Of a stretch of 64,000 nucleotides of DNA, positions 1-11,075 are shown one piece after another. Below the pieces are notes generated by a model. It saw nothing but the letters and a program-made list of their open reading frames with translations, had not been told where the DNA came from and made no database searches. The stretch lies in the NCBI GenBank assembly GCA_033085395.1, contig JANQBS010000058.1, positions 62,001 to 126,000 of the forward strand, in the 5' to 3' direction. Within the stretch, counting starts at the first letter, position 1. Every line of letters starts with the position of its first letter. A program made the position numbers and the translations under genes. Origin of the DNA: Xanthoparmelia taractica. Lineage: Eukaryota > Ascomycota > Lecanoromycetes > Lecanorales > Parmeliaceae.

Positions 1-1955
1 CCTCAGCTTTGGCCACGGCGTTGGCTTCATTCATGGTGTGATACGGTCCCATACTCGATTCAATAGCGTCTTCTTCAGTCTCTAGCCAGTCGCGCTTCAG
101 GACGAAATATCGGTAAGCAATGCTGGGAACTTCGGTCTCGTCATCTTGAGCTTCGTCTGCACTCTCGTTCAAATCTATGCCGCGATCCCAATTTCCAGTC
201 TCCCGAAAATTCTTCAGTGTTTCTGCAGACAGACCTTTGCCGCCAGTCGCACGATACTCAACAATTGACGCTTGATTATCGCGCTTAGCTTCATTGCAAG
301 AATCTGACGCTTGTTCCTCGGTTATGTGTCGTGTCTCTGGCAACTTCACGAGGCCAGGAGCTTGGCAATTCGAGGCTGGCGATGGAGCGACCTTATCAAT
401 AGTCGTCGCAGGTCTGCTCGCTGGCTCGATATTGTGCATAATAATCGCGGAATTCTCCTGAATTTTTAATGTCCGAGCTGGACTAGTGACCCTCCGTTCA
501 TTCTCGTTCATCGTGACAATAGGCTTCCCCGCTCCTCCAAGGCTAGGATGATCGTCCCATCTCAAGCTGCTAGGGTTACCATGTTTGGCGATGCAATCCT
601 CGAAGTGATAGTTGACCCCTTTCGGTCTGGTGAATTGCGAGTCGCACCTTGGGCAATGGAAGTCGCCACGGCTAGACCTTTTTACTGGAGGCTTCTTCTC
701 AGGCGAGAAGACCCCACATACGTTCGTTGGACCACCGACTCGAGGCTTACGGTAGTTGGGCTTAAAATTTGCGCTACCACTCGGATAAGCAGCACTTTTG
801 CCATCATTCTCCTGGGCGCCACAACCTGGAGCAGTAGTCTGCAATGAAAAAATGCCGTACATGTGGCCATCGCTATGATCCTTGCGGCGTTGCGTTGTAG
901 CATAATTTCTTTGACTTTCGCTTGTGTTGACGGGAGAATGTTCGTAGACGACCGAATTGCGTTCATCACCCGTTGCAGCAACGGTTCCCCACGTGCCGAG
1001 TGGTTCATGCACTATCGGAGACACGGCTACATCGAAGCTCTCTCCGGTCATCCCACAATTACCATGGCCGGGCACGTGTTTGAGATCGATTGTACTTTGT
1101 GCATCTCCAGCACTTGCATTCTGCGACCACAGATCGCGCCTTTCCTGGTGATGCCGCCGCCTTTTGGCTATACGCGCCAGCTTCTCTGATGGGGACTCTA
1201 TCTGCGCCGGTGAGATGAGCTCATTGTAGCCTAACTCGCCTATGGTACGCTTGTGTTTGGATTTTAGAACACTCATTGCAAATTGCGGCGCATCGCGAAC
1301 CCCCTTCGCCCTATTCTTAGTGCATTCCTCATTGAACAGCGTAATAGAATGGTTCTGTCTAGTCCCCTTTTTTCCCGTTCCAGGGATAGCGTTACCCGTA
1401 TGATGAGTTTCGTGGGTTTTGTACCAGGCTTTGAACCCTATGCCTCGGGTTTCCGGCAACGATTGCGCACTTGAAGCTGGGAGATCATCCTTAGTAAGAG
1501 TACGAAACAAAGGTTGAGTGACACGCTCGATGCACCTCGCAGGGTCAGCTCCTTGCTTGCGACTGTAGGGACTATGGCTTCTAGCCAGTGACTGGAGACC
1601 TAAATCGTGAGCTTCGTCCGCTGCCTGTTTGATCGGAGCGGTGTTATGCCCTTGAATAGAAGCTTCGTCGTCATTTTCAAGGTCAATGTAATAAACCTCC
1701 GCTGGATATGGCTCATCATCATCCAGAATCGCGATCGGATCACAGGCCCGAGAGCCTGAGGGTTTCTTCGGCTCGGGCCCATTGTTACTGAGGGGCTGAC
1801 AGTTGGCGCGAAGACCCACTGCAGCGCAAATTTCGGGTTTCAAGCCATGAGAGGTGTCTGAGAAAGTATCAAAGTCCGTGTGCAACAGCAATTTGGTAGG
1901 GAGAATCATTGCTAATAAGGCACTTACTCATGGTATCTTCCCGCCGATAGGCCAT
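1..1955 (-). CDS. C2HC/C2H2-type zinc-finger protein, 3' end beyond the left edge
   Basis: The minus-strand frame is open without a stop from 1857 to base 1. A short first exon (1928-1955) begins with ATG and reads MAYRREDTM; it joins the main exon through a 70-base intron (1858-1927, GTAAGT donor, CAG acceptor). The visible protein is about 628 residues and still open at the edge. A zinc-finger-like segment near 560-660 reads CPRCDSQFT with a following HFEDC and AKHG, so Cys-x2-Cys is followed by His and Cys/His ligands. The rest is low-complexity and polar, typical of a fungal nuclear protein; the part nearest the edge has a denser fold (YFVLKRDWLE). The family is not recognised beyond the finger, so DNA binding is an inference. 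An ATG inside the intron (near 1910) would be an alternative start if the intron were retained; the spliced start is preferred because donor, acceptor and frame all fit. Confidence 0.75.
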
Positions 1956-2496
1956 GTCCGTTTGGGAGAGAACTGATAGTCTTACTGATTGTGGATGCGG
2001 ACTGTTCGGTATCAGAATAAGATGCTAGCCGGAAAGATGTAAGATGACAAGTTCGCACTTGGGCATGCGAAGGAAAATTCTTGCAAGAGGTAATACCTAG
2101 TGTATAGTGGGGGGTAGCTTCGGTACCCTTGCCAAAATCTAAGGGTTTCGGTTGCTACGGTTGTAAGTCAGCTGAGATAACTTGTGGATGTAGTCTTTTG
2201 GTATAGCTCAATTAATCATATAGATCGGAACAGTAAGAAGGGCAAAATTTACCTGATCATGGATCGACTCACTGTGTTTGAGCGTGGCAAAGCAACACTG
2301 AGAGCCTTGAGAGATATGTGATGATTTGGTCGGTTGAGAAACCTCGAAGTGAACCGTTGCAACCAAGGCGAATAGATCGTTAGGGTCAGCGTTTTCGAAC
2401 AGTATGTTGTACCAGTAAAGTGTCCTAGACTCTTTTCACGCGCCAAGAAACTTCGAAGTAAGTTCGTATACCAATGAAAATGTACGATGATGATCT
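1956..2496. other. Intergenic
   Basis: This gap lies between the start of the zinc-finger gene and the stop of the next minus-strand gene, so it should hold the promoter of the former and the 3' UTR of the latter. I see no RNA gene, repeat or conserved ORF in it. Confidence 0.5.
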
Positions 2497-3795
2497 TCAA
2501 CCTCGGCCTTCACGTCTTACTGGCCATTTGATCTCTATCGGCAGACTTCCGGCATGTGGAGAGCTGGCCGTCAGTGGGTCCCCACTCTTTCTCTCATCTA
2601 CCTCCTCATCTTCACCATACTCATTTTCGGGATCTGTCTCTCGAGGTTTGTCTTTGCCTGGCCTTCCCATCTCCTCGTCAAAGGTGAACAGGTCATCACC
2701 TTCTAGATGCTCAAAATCGTCTGTTCCACTAGTGGAAGGCGAACTCTTTGAGAGATTCGATTCTGCTGCACGACCAAACGTCAACAGGCTAGCTGTCCAA
2801 CCGTTTGCTTGCGCCGCTGGTGACGAAAGACCGACACCATTGCTCTCTGACCTGTCGACAGTAGGGCCATTACCGTTCTGGTTCCTTACGACTTCAAACT
2901 TCTCGAAGCCACCAATAGCGTCAACGGAGGCTGCCGGCTTTTTAGGCGTCGCGGAATTCGAGCGTTGGGCAATTGGAGAAGTACTCGGCGATACGAGAGT
3001 GTCGTCAATTGAAAACAAAACCCGCTTCGGAGATCGAGGCTGTTTAGGGTCTCGAAGACTACTTCGCAGGCTTGCAATAGAATTGTCCGATCTTGAGGAA
3101 TCACTTCGATGGTGCGAAGGTTGCTCTGGTGGAACGCTTGACGAGAGCGGCCGGGCAGGCGGCAGTGGAGGAGAAGTCATGGGCGGATGAATGGTCTCCG
3201 CTGACGACGAGAGCATTGCGTTACTGTTATGTCTTGCGGCAGATAAACCTTCTGGACAGAAATAAGGGGGTTGCAAAAGTCCCTTGAATCTGCTTCCTTG
3301 ATTGACGGGCGTATCTTCCGCGAGGAGTGGAAGATAGCTTGGCGTAAAAACTCCCTGAAATTCTTTCTCTCGCTCATACAGTGCCTCGGTGAACCGGCCT
3401 GGGGGACCCGGAGAGCCTTCTGGACTGGGCGTCGATCGAACTGTAGCAAATAGATCCGCTGTCTCCGCCCCTGGGTCCTTAAGAACCACTTTTCCATGAT
3501 GCGATTCTCGCTGCACATAATCGGCCCCCTCGCTTTGCATGTGACCAGCTTCTGCAGCTACATTCTGTTCTTTGGATCGCCCACGCTTGCGTTGACCGTG
3601 TGATGCCTCCTGCAGACTGCTCTTATTGCTCTTGTCCTTCAATCTCCTCTCGAAGATTTTGTATTCATGTTCTTTCTCCGCCGTGAATTCTGCAATTTCT
3701 TGATCTAGCTGTCTCCTCTTCCTCTCCAATGCTTCTGTAATTTGGTGCTCCTTTTGCTCAGTCCCAACATCTGCCTCTTTTGCGCGCCGGGCCAT
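2497..3795 (-). CDS. Unknown acidic protein with N-terminal coiled coil
   Basis: This is a single exon of 432 residues. The frame stays open a little further upstream, but only from a GTG codon; the first ATG lies in a good fungal context (ACCACCATGG) at 3795 and is taken as the start. Residues about 10-60 are rich in Glu, Lys, Arg and Gln with heptad spacing (TEALERKRRQLDQEIAEF), which predicts a coiled coil. The middle is Ser/Pro-rich and disordered, with a patch of SPKRVLFSIDD, and the C-terminal third is strongly acidic (EHLEGDDLFTFDEEMG, ENEYGEDEEVDE). There is no signal peptide or membrane segment. I do not recognise the family. The composition resembles intracellular scaffold or nuclear proteins, but that is only an impression. 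Confidence 0.75.
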   Translation of the reverse strand: MARRAKEADVGTEQKEHQITEALERKRRQLDQEIAEFTAEKEHEYKIFERRLKDKSNKSSLQEASHGQRKRGRSKEQNVAAEAGHMQSEGADYVQRESHHGKVVLKDPGAETADLFATVRSTPSPEGSPGPPGRFTEALYEREKEFQGVFTPSYLPLLAEDTPVNQGSRFKGLLQPPYFCPEGLSAARHNSNAMLSSSAETIHPPMTSPPLPPARPLSSSVPPEQPSHHRSDSSRSDNSIASLRSSLRDPKQPRSPKRVLFSIDDTLVSPSTSPIAQRSNSATPKKPAASVDAIGGFEKFEVVRNQNGNGPTVDRSESNGVGLSSPAAQANGWTASLLTFGRAAESNLSKSSPSTSGTDDFEHLEGDDLFTFDEEMGRPGKDKPRETDPENEYGEDEEVDERKSGDPLTASSPHAGSLPIEIKWPVRREGRG

Positions 3796-4457
3796 GGTGG
3801 TGGGCGAAGGTGCGTTCTGCCTACTTTTCCTTTGTGTCACCTGTTGCTTTCAGTAGTTCCGGGGGCATCAAATATGGCACCGAGATATGGGCAGATGGTC
3901 TACTATATGTCTATTCGTGTGCAACTAAGGCTTCTGCCTTACCCAAGATTATTATCTTGCTTGAGTGCACATGTCTATGGACAAGCATGGACACTGATCA
4001 TCTGGGAAGTCTCGATAGTCACAAGTTTCGTCTTGCCGAGGCCGGCTTCGGCAGGCGGGTGTTAAGATAGCGGGGAAGTTATCCCCGACTACACTCTCTC
4101 AGGTGCTGCAACACCTTCACGAGATATTCATTGGGACTCGAAATGCATCGTAACGTGCCAGAAGAAACGCAAAAGGATACTAAAAGGGTCACAGCGATAT
4201 ATAGATTACAGACATCCACCTCTCAAGAAACTAACACCAAATGAGCAATGATCCAGCACCTTATTGTTCCTCCAGCCCACAATATCCGATGAAGACGTGA
4301 AATAGGTAATTCCATCGTTGATTAATTAGTGTCCATATTATTCTACAGAAGCTCAGGAAAGGAGTTGCGTTGATAGGAAGCAAGGTGCGAAATACATCTG
4401 CCGATTCAAGACCGATAACGGGTACAAGGAAAATTTGTCCCCAGCCATAGTTGACAG
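3796..4457. other. Intergenic
   Basis: The gap between two minus-strand genes should carry the promoter and 5' UTR of the acidic protein and the 3' UTR of the dehydrogenase. Only short chance frames are present. Confidence 0.5.
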
Positions 4458-5417
4458 CTAGACACTTTCGAATTCGCGTCGCTCATTCTCATCCTTTGCC
4501 ACCCGATTCACAGTCCATTTCCACAGATCCTCCTGCTTCGCCACCACATAGCTGTCCTTGCTGGACGGTATCGGTTTCTGACCTTCATAGTACTTACCAG
4601 TGACTCCCTTCACATCTTCTCCTACAGCCAATCGTGCAAGTGAGGCCCCAGAATCTCGAGGTAGATGTATGTTTGATATGACGAGTAGTCGCAGTAGCCA
4701 AATGGTCCGCGGCAAAATGTTATGCCAAACAAATTGCAAAAGCGCTGGGGCGTCTCTCGTCAAGCCGGTCCCAGGCATCAAACCGGGATCGAAAGCATTG
4801 ACCGTCCACTTCTTGCCTGCTGTTCTTTCCAGTCGTCTCTGCAAGGCATATGTCCACATGACGTTGCAGAGCTTGCTTGTGGCATAGCGTTGTCTCCCCG
4901 CATATTTCTCAGTCTCTTTGGTGGGATGAGCCAATTCCTCGGCCGAATTATATATGGCGTCCGGAACCCTGGTCTTCTGAAGTGGATCATGGGTCCCACT
5001 GGCAGTGATGACAATGCGGGCCTCCTCAGCCAGGTGTGGGCTCATGAGGTAGAAAAGCAGGGCATGTCCAACATGGTTGATTGCGAAAGTGGACTCGATC
5101 TTGTCTTCGGTGTAGTTGAGATCGAGGATTTGCAATCCAGCATTGAGAATAAGGGCTTTGATGGGTGGATAGCCCTTTTTCGCGTAGTCTGCAGCGAAGG
5201 TACGGACCTTTGCTAGGCTGGATAGGTCAAGCTTGAGATATTCGACATTGTTATGACCTGTTGTTTGGTTGATTGAAACGGCGGCCTTGTCCTTGTCAGA
5301 GCGCGAAGCAATCAAGACATGATACTGGGGACATTGCTGGGCAATTACGAGGGCACATTCGTAGCCCAGCCCTGTGGTACCACCAGTCACAAGGACAGTA
5401 CCGGTCGGATTGGACAT
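4458..5417 (-). CDS. Short-chain dehydrogenase/reductase (SDR)
   Basis: A single-exon gene of 319 residues. It has the classical SDR layout: the dinucleotide-binding glycine motif TGGTTGLG at about residues 11-18, the NAG motif (LILNAG) near 90, a Ser in VITASG near 140, and the catalytic pair YATSK (Tyr-x3-Lys) near 180, followed by DPGLMPGTGL. The Arg in ASRSDKD after the second beta strand favours NADP(H). The length and C-terminal extension fit the fungal branch often labelled protochlorophyllide-reductase-like or retinol-dehydrogenase-like; the substrate cannot be inferred from sequence. There is no signal peptide, so it is probably cytosolic or membrane-associated. It is not next to a polyketide synthase or other backbone gene, so nothing ties it to a metabolite pathway. 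Confidence 0.93.
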   Translation of the reverse strand: MSNPTGTVLVTGGTTGLGYECALVIAQQCPQYHVLIASRSDKDKAAVSINQTTGHNNVEYLKLDLSSLAKVRTFAADYAKKGYPPIKALILNAGLQILDLNYTEDKIESTFAINHVGHALLFYLMSPHLAEEARIVITASGTHDPLQKTRVPDAIYNSAEELAHPTKETEKYAGRQRYATSKLCNVMWTYALQRRLERTAGKKWTVNAFDPGLMPGTGLTRDAPALLQFVWHNILPRTIWLLRLLVISNIHLPRDSGASLARLAVGEDVKGVTGKYYEGQKPIPSSKDSYVVAKQEDLWKWTVNRVAKDENERREFESV

Positions 5418-6256
5418 AGCTGAGAATTTGAGTGGATATGCTGCTAAGCTTCACGCTCTTGCTTCTGATGGAGAGGAATTGTATAGAGACTAGGATGGAA
5501 AACCTAGGAGGAAATAATGCGAAGAGGATATGATATGAGAGCAAACAAATAGTCAAGAACATTAAGGAAAGTACCTTGATATGTATATTGAGAAAGGGAG
5601 AGGAAGCGACGCAAATGGCTAGATAGCGGTGTTTACGTTAAATCCATACCGTAGGCATAATGTTCCTCCGTCCCTGCGCACTAAGCTCGTATAGTCACAC
5701 GGGCTCCAAAGAGCTCGAAAATGGTTCACGGATTGTGCCAAGCCAACCAGGCAACCACATTGTGCCCCTGAAAAACTCTGCTCGGTGTCACACGCAGACC
5801 ACTCTATATCATCCGAGGCTTGGTATCGCTTCCAATGCAGGGAGCTTGTCCTCAATTAGGTTGAGCGTGCTACACTTCACTGTAGAATACCGTACTAAGT
5901 CAAAAGATAACCCGAAAAGGCTTGGCTGTAGGGTCTAGCCCTTCAGGGTAGGCCAGGGCAAGGAATGTAAAGTACTAAGGCAATGAGAAATTCACGTCCC
6001 TTACCAGAAGGTCTTTGTACGCCAATAATCGGGCGAAGCGATACGCATTAGAAAGTAGTCGATGATCGACTTAGCAAGTTGAGGGTGAGGAGGGTTTTTT
6101 GAGGGGTGACTATCAATTATGATAATAATATATATCTGTTGTCAACATCTCCCGTAGGGTGTGAATACCATAAAACTAATTACAAAATAGGTAAAGGTTG
6201 GGATTGAAATTCGCATGTGTATATTCATAAGTAAAACAAAGAACGTGTCCGTTGTA
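5418..6256. other. Intergenic
   Basis: This stretch holds the upstream region of the dehydrogenase and becomes AT-rich towards the tRNA. No gene is recognised. Confidence 0.45.
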
Positions 6257-6328
6257 GGACTCATGGCGCAACGGTAGCGCGTTCGACTCCAGATCGAAAG
6301 GTTGTCTGTTCAAATCAGGCTGGGTTCA
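6257..6328 (+). tRNA. tRNA-Trp (anticodon CCA)
   Basis: The 72 bases fold as a complete cloverleaf. The acceptor pairs GGACTCA with TGGGTTC (two G-T pairs) and is followed by discriminator A. The D stem is GCGC/GCGC around AACGGTA. The anticodon stem TTCGA/TCGAA carries the loop CTCCAGA, anticodon CCA, which reads UGG. The T stem GTCTG/CAGGC has one G-T pair and loop TTCAAAT. There is no intron. The loop shows A where most tRNAs have G at position 57, and the flanks are AT-rich; purine at 57 is still satisfied, so the gene may be functional. Confidence 0.9.
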
Positions 6329-6337
6329 GTTTGACTC

Positions 6338-6346
6338 CTTTTTTTA
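6338..6346 (+). terminator. RNA polymerase III T-run terminator
   Basis: A run of seven or more T residues lies about ten bases after the tRNA-Trp 3' end, the usual Pol III stop. Confidence 0.75.
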
Positions 6347-6902
6347 ACTTTCTCGCGTCATAATAGCTTCGAGAATTCTTATAATCCTATTTCAGAACGG
6401 CATACTAATTTCTACTAAAAAATATAGTTTGGTTCTAATCGCATTTATAGTCAGTCTATTTCGATTTATCGATATGCTTTAGTATCAGTAAATCTCAACA
6501 ATCGCTAAATAATATAGATATTAGAGGTACCTTTCCGAGGCATCCGCTAAAACTAACTAGATACCTTCAGTTTCCTATGCCCTAATCTAATCAGTCAGAG
6601 TAACTAATAATTAAAGCGTGTGAAATGATCTGTAGACTGGTGTGCAAGCCAAAAACAGTGCGTGCATGTGCATGTGCATGATGCGTGATGCGTAAGCGAG
6701 CCAACTGACTGACACTGACTCAGGCCTGCGGCAGAATCATGTGTTGGCAAGGAAGGCAAGTACTTCGTAACTATATCGCGCAAGGCTGCTGCAATGTTTT
6801 CTTAAAACATACACCTACATAGCACTTATTATCACCAAGATCTGTCGTTTGAACAAGTATTTTACAAAGCTCCAGATGTCTTTCTCTTCGTAGGCGTCAA
6901 CA
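6347..6902. other. Intergenic, AT-rich then MCO promoter
   Basis: The first part is AT-rich with no coding remnant. Around 6658-6692 there is a short simple repeat built from GTGCAT/GATGCGT units. The last 200 bases are the presumed promoter and 5' leader of the multicopper oxidase. Confidence 0.45.
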
Positions 6903-8803
6903 ATGATGCAGGTCAAACTCTTTTCTCAGTATTCTCTTCTGCTGCTATTTCCTATCATTCTCCCTCATTATGTGACGGCTATCGTTCATGATGACTCGTT
7001 CTCGCCCGACGCGATATTGCGCGTCACAACGCAAAATGTCAGTCTAGGAGGGGTCCAAAGGCTCACAACGCTGGTCAACGGGTCCATTCCTGGGCCCGAG
7101 CTTCGTGTTCCGGAAAACGAAACTGCTTGGATCAGGGTTTACAATGATATGAAAGGCCAAAATCTTACCATGGTTAGTCGAATAACCAGTCTGATGGTCC
7201 CCTTCCTCATGCTCTTTTATTAAATTGTGAAAACATCCAGCATTGGCATGGACTCGCAATGGCTGCCTACCCATTTTCCGACGGAACACCCCTCGCCAGT
7301 CAATGGCCCATACCTCCCCAACATTTCTTCGACTATGAACTCCATATGCCCAATGGATCGGCAGGGACGTACTTTTATCACTCCCACGTAGGTTTTCAGG
7401 CCGTCAGCTGCTCCGGTCCGCTGATCGTCGAGGACAAAGTGTCGCCGTATGAAGTTGATGGCGAGCGGGTGGTCCATATTCAAGAGCTCTTCAATAAGAC
7501 AGACACAACCATAGAGCAGGGTTTGCAGGCAACGCCTTTCGTGTGGAGTGGTGAAACGAACGGGTTCATCATCAACGGCAAGACGATCTCGAACTTTGGT
7601 GCGACCGACCACTCATCCTGCCAACTCGCAATCATTTATATAGAGCCAAATAGCGTGTACAGGGTGCGTTTTATTGGGGGCCACTCCCTATCATATTCTG
7701 CATTGGGAGTCGAAGATCATACCGATCTACAAGTCATCGAAGCTGATGGGCATTACACGAAACCCTACTCCACCGCCTTCCTACAGATTGCTTCTGGCCA
7801 GCGCTTCAGCGCGCTTCTCAAATCCAATACATGCGACGAGCTGAAGCAGTCCGGAAAACTCGACTACTACATTCAGATCGAGAGTCGCGAGCGTCCGAGC
7901 AACACAACGAATTACGCCATCCTTCGCTATAACAATTCTTGCATGATCCCTTCTGATTCCTCCAAAAGCGCTTCAAACACGACTTACCCAAGCCGAAAGC
8001 CCATCGCACTCCCACCGACCGTCAACGGTTTCCTCGACTACGTCCTACAGCCTCTCTATCCGAACGACTTCCCCCCTGTTTCACAGGTGACCCGCAGGGT
8101 CGTCCTCAACGTGCAGCAAGTCCTGGACAAGTACATCATTTGGAGAGACTCAAACGTATCCTGGACGGCCAATACGAACGATTCAGTCCCGCACACCACG
8201 CCAAGCCAGCCATATCTCGTGTCGCTGTACACAAACCAGACCGCTTACACGCCGTCCTACTCGGCAGCCGTGAAGAACGGTGGCCGCGACCCCTCAACGA
8301 ACACGTTCCCTGCCAAGACTGGCGAAGTATTGGAAATAGTGCTCCAGAACATTGGCGCTCACGCCATCGACAATGAAACGGGCGGCGCGCTCGACGTCCA
8401 CCCTTGGCATGCCCACGGCGAACACTACTACGACATTGGAGGCGGGCCGGGAACCTTCGACCCCAACGTTGCCGAAGAGCGACTGAAGGACACCGAGCCG
8501 GTGCTTCGGGACACGACGATGCTCTTCCGCTACAATGCAACGACGCAACCGGACGAAAGGCAAGGGTGGCGCGCATGGAGATTGAGAGTGCAGCAGCCTG
8601 GCGTGTGGATGATCCACTGTCATACGCTGCAGCATATGGTCATGGGTATGCAGACCGTGTGGGTGTTTGGCGATGCTGAGCAAGTGTTGACCCTGCCGAA
8701 GACGGACGTTGAGGGGTATCTCACTTACGGAGGAGATGCTTATGGAAATAGCAGCCATGCGCCGGATGTGGTACATTTCGGCGAACTGGATGGTGGGATA
8801 TAA
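6903..8803 (+). CDS. Multicopper oxidase, fungal ascorbate-oxidase type
   Basis: Two exons, 6903-7172 and 7241-8803, encode 610 residues; the 68-base intron has a GTTAGT donor and CAG acceptor and splits just before the first copper motif. The N-terminus is a signal peptide (Leu-rich core, VTA cleavage region), so the enzyme is secreted. All four copper ligand clusters are present: HWHG (about 91), YFYHSH (about 135), HPWHAHG (about 476) and HCHTLQHMVMGM (about 549). The last places Met at the axial type-1 position, expected for a lower-potential oxidase. The wording of motifs 2 and 4 (HVGFQA, MGMQTVWVFG) fits the ascorbate-oxidase-like fungal clade better than laccases sensu stricto. It couples one-electron oxidation of a phenol- or ascorbate-like donor to reduction of O2 to water; the natural substrate is unknown. 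There are many N-glycosylation sequons. Its 3' end faces that of the rhodopsin-domain gene 80 bases away. Confidence 0.93.
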
Positions 8804-8883
8804 GACTTGGCAACGATCTAGACAGTGATATGAGAAGTACTCTCTGAGGTGGTAAATGTCATGGTACGCTTCACACGGCATTG

Positions 8884-10196
8884 CTAACTACCCGCATCTT
8901 CCACCACTTCGACTCTGTCGTAGTCACTCATCTCATAGTCTGCCCTCTTTGCTGCCTCCATCTTAACCTCCTTGAAGCCGTGAACCCCTGCAATGTTTTC
9001 GACACTCGACAATCTCTCGGGTTGTTTACTCCTGCCCGCACGAAGTGAGACAAGACTATGTTTTATGTGGCCGCGTATCCCTATAAGCAGAGGCTTCAGG
9101 GGAGGAAGACAGGCTGCCAAAAGGCCGATGGAGACTTCGGCCGTCGTCCAGAAGGTTGGCGGGGTATTAGTATTGGCAGTGCTTTTTGAAGGATCGAGGA
9201 AGACTGTACTATGCTAGTGTTCGCCTTTCAAGCGGATATTACCAAATGCTGAGTAAGAAGCGTATGCCATGTTGATGGGAGGAAGAGAGGAGGCATACTA
9301 GCAAACCTATACGTGACGAAATATAGTCGTACTACACCGAAGACGAGTGATCTATATCGGGTAAGCGGGTCAGCGGGTAAGCAATACTCATGGCAACTGC
9401 GCAAGGAGACGGTTCGACTCACAGCGTGCCCAGCAAGAATACGAAAGTCAGCTCGACTTTGGAGCGTCTGCTCATCTGTAATTTGCGAATACAGGGATAT
9501 GGCAGCGCAAGAACCGCAATATCAGTCAATACATCCGTGATAGCGAACCACAACAGTAACCACTCCTGTGACCCCCAAGGTTGAACGGTATGATGATCAC
9601 CGCTTTCAAGAATCACCTGCAATAACAAAAATACGAGACCCCAGAGCGCGATAAGGACGATGAAAATATTATTCGCGACTCTAAACGATTTCTGTCGAAA
9701 AAAGAAACGGCGATAAAAGAAGAGAACGCTGAGTTTAATACAACTGTATGTGAGTTTCTCGACGATTATGGTGGCATAAGTGATCTATGATAGACGTTGA
9801 TTTAGCAAAGCACTATTGATCTTCAGAAGTAGAAGCAGATGGCCTTTATGAGACTATACCCTGGCCTGATTTGCAGCGCGCCAATCAGCAGTCGGCTCGT
9901 TATCTCTCCCAAGCACTCCTATAACAGCGCCTGTATACAAGTCAGAAAGATCTCTAGGTCAAGCCTTTCTCTATTGACTCGTTCTGATTAGAACGAAGAG
10001 GTCTTATTATCATACCAACGATCTGAGCAGCACCTTGGCCGAGGACCAGAAGACAAGAGAAAGCAATCAGCCAGTCGTCGATACCAACATACGTGGATGT
10101 AAGACGGATTCGCGTATAAAATCTCAAGGATACGGCTACAAAGCCAAGCAGTGGAAGTAAAATGGCCGTGACGATCACGCTAGCGACCTCGTACAT
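8884..10196 (-). CDS. Fungal-rhodopsin-domain integral membrane protein
   Basis: Five exons (10016-10196, 9860-9930, 9423-9784, 9307-9351, 8884-9208) join in frame to 327 residues; the introns are 85, 75, 71 and 98 bases, all GT-AG. The protein shows the hallmarks of the large fungal seven-helix family (Pfam Fung_rhodopsin type): a first helix followed by RFYTRIRLTSTYVGIDDWLI, a KLSVLFFYRRFF helix 4 start, DVLTDIAVLALPYP with the conserved Asp and Pro, LQMSRRSKVELTFVFLLGTL, and a last helix before AACLPPLKPLL. The C-terminal tail is cytosolic, with acidic and Tyr residues. The retinal-binding Lys of true rhodopsins is not expected in this family. Members of this family include plant-pathogen receptors of the Pth11 relatives, but a role here cannot be assigned. 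Confidence 0.88.
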
Positions 10197-11075
10197 ACTG
10201 AAATAGAATTCCTGATAAGTCGAGTGAATTTTTGGTTGAGTCTGTAAGTCTCATGGAAGGCAGGATACTGACTGAACAACCTTGTTGCCTCTGCTTATAT
10301 ATACTGTGGTTCATCAGTTCAGCCTCGCCAGAACCCTAATATGCAGTAAGACGGCATTAGGCAAGACGCTTTTCAGCCTTGCCTGCCGCTGCCACTTTAT
10401 GCAAGTTTTAGACCATTTGACCCGTAAGAAAATAGTTGCTGGATAACAGGCTTGAGATGATTTGACACGGTGCCGGCCATCATACAATTCCGGCGGGGCA
10501 ATCTGCGAAAGCGAAAGCGACTCCGAATGCCCTTTCAACCTTTCTACGCTCAATCGGCAAAAGATTACACTAAAGACTCTTTTAATCTCAAACGTGGCGA
10601 GAAGCTCTTTAACAACCGTTCAAAAGACTTTGAAGTCGTAAGTATGGAGAATACACTACCAAAGATCCAATTTACTGCCCTCTAAGAGATTGTGGGTCAT
10701 GGATCAAGCCTCTTGCTCGTAGATATACCCCCGATAAAGACGGGTGGGAAGGCAGATGTCAACGGGGTAAGACCTGGTCTGTAACAAAAAATGGGTTGGT
10801 TGGGTATTATGATTGAATAGCTATCTAATGAACTTGAAGAAGTTGGTCATGGACCACTGTGTAGATGAATATGCTCTGGTGGTGCAGTTTCCAGACATGA
10901 GGCTACTCGTACACAATCGAGCATAGGTCAACCCTACCTATCTAGCCCTAAGGTACTTCAGGCCCGCAAGCTCCAACCGTAGCCAATTGCAGATGTGGGA
11001 TGAAGTGACGAGCATTCGAAGTAGACTAATCTGGCTGCAATATTGGACCTCTTAATGCCTTGAGAACAATTCAAT
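10197..11075. other. Intergenic, divergent promoter region
   Basis: It separates the divergently transcribed rhodopsin-domain gene and Snx41, so it holds both promoters. Only short chance frames occur. No repeat or RNA gene is recognised. Confidence 0.45.

Noticed and set aside
2474..3190. Plus-strand frame of 238 codons
   Set aside because: It is antisense to the 432-residue acidic protein, whose Ser/Pro composition keeps the opposite strand open. No start context or family.
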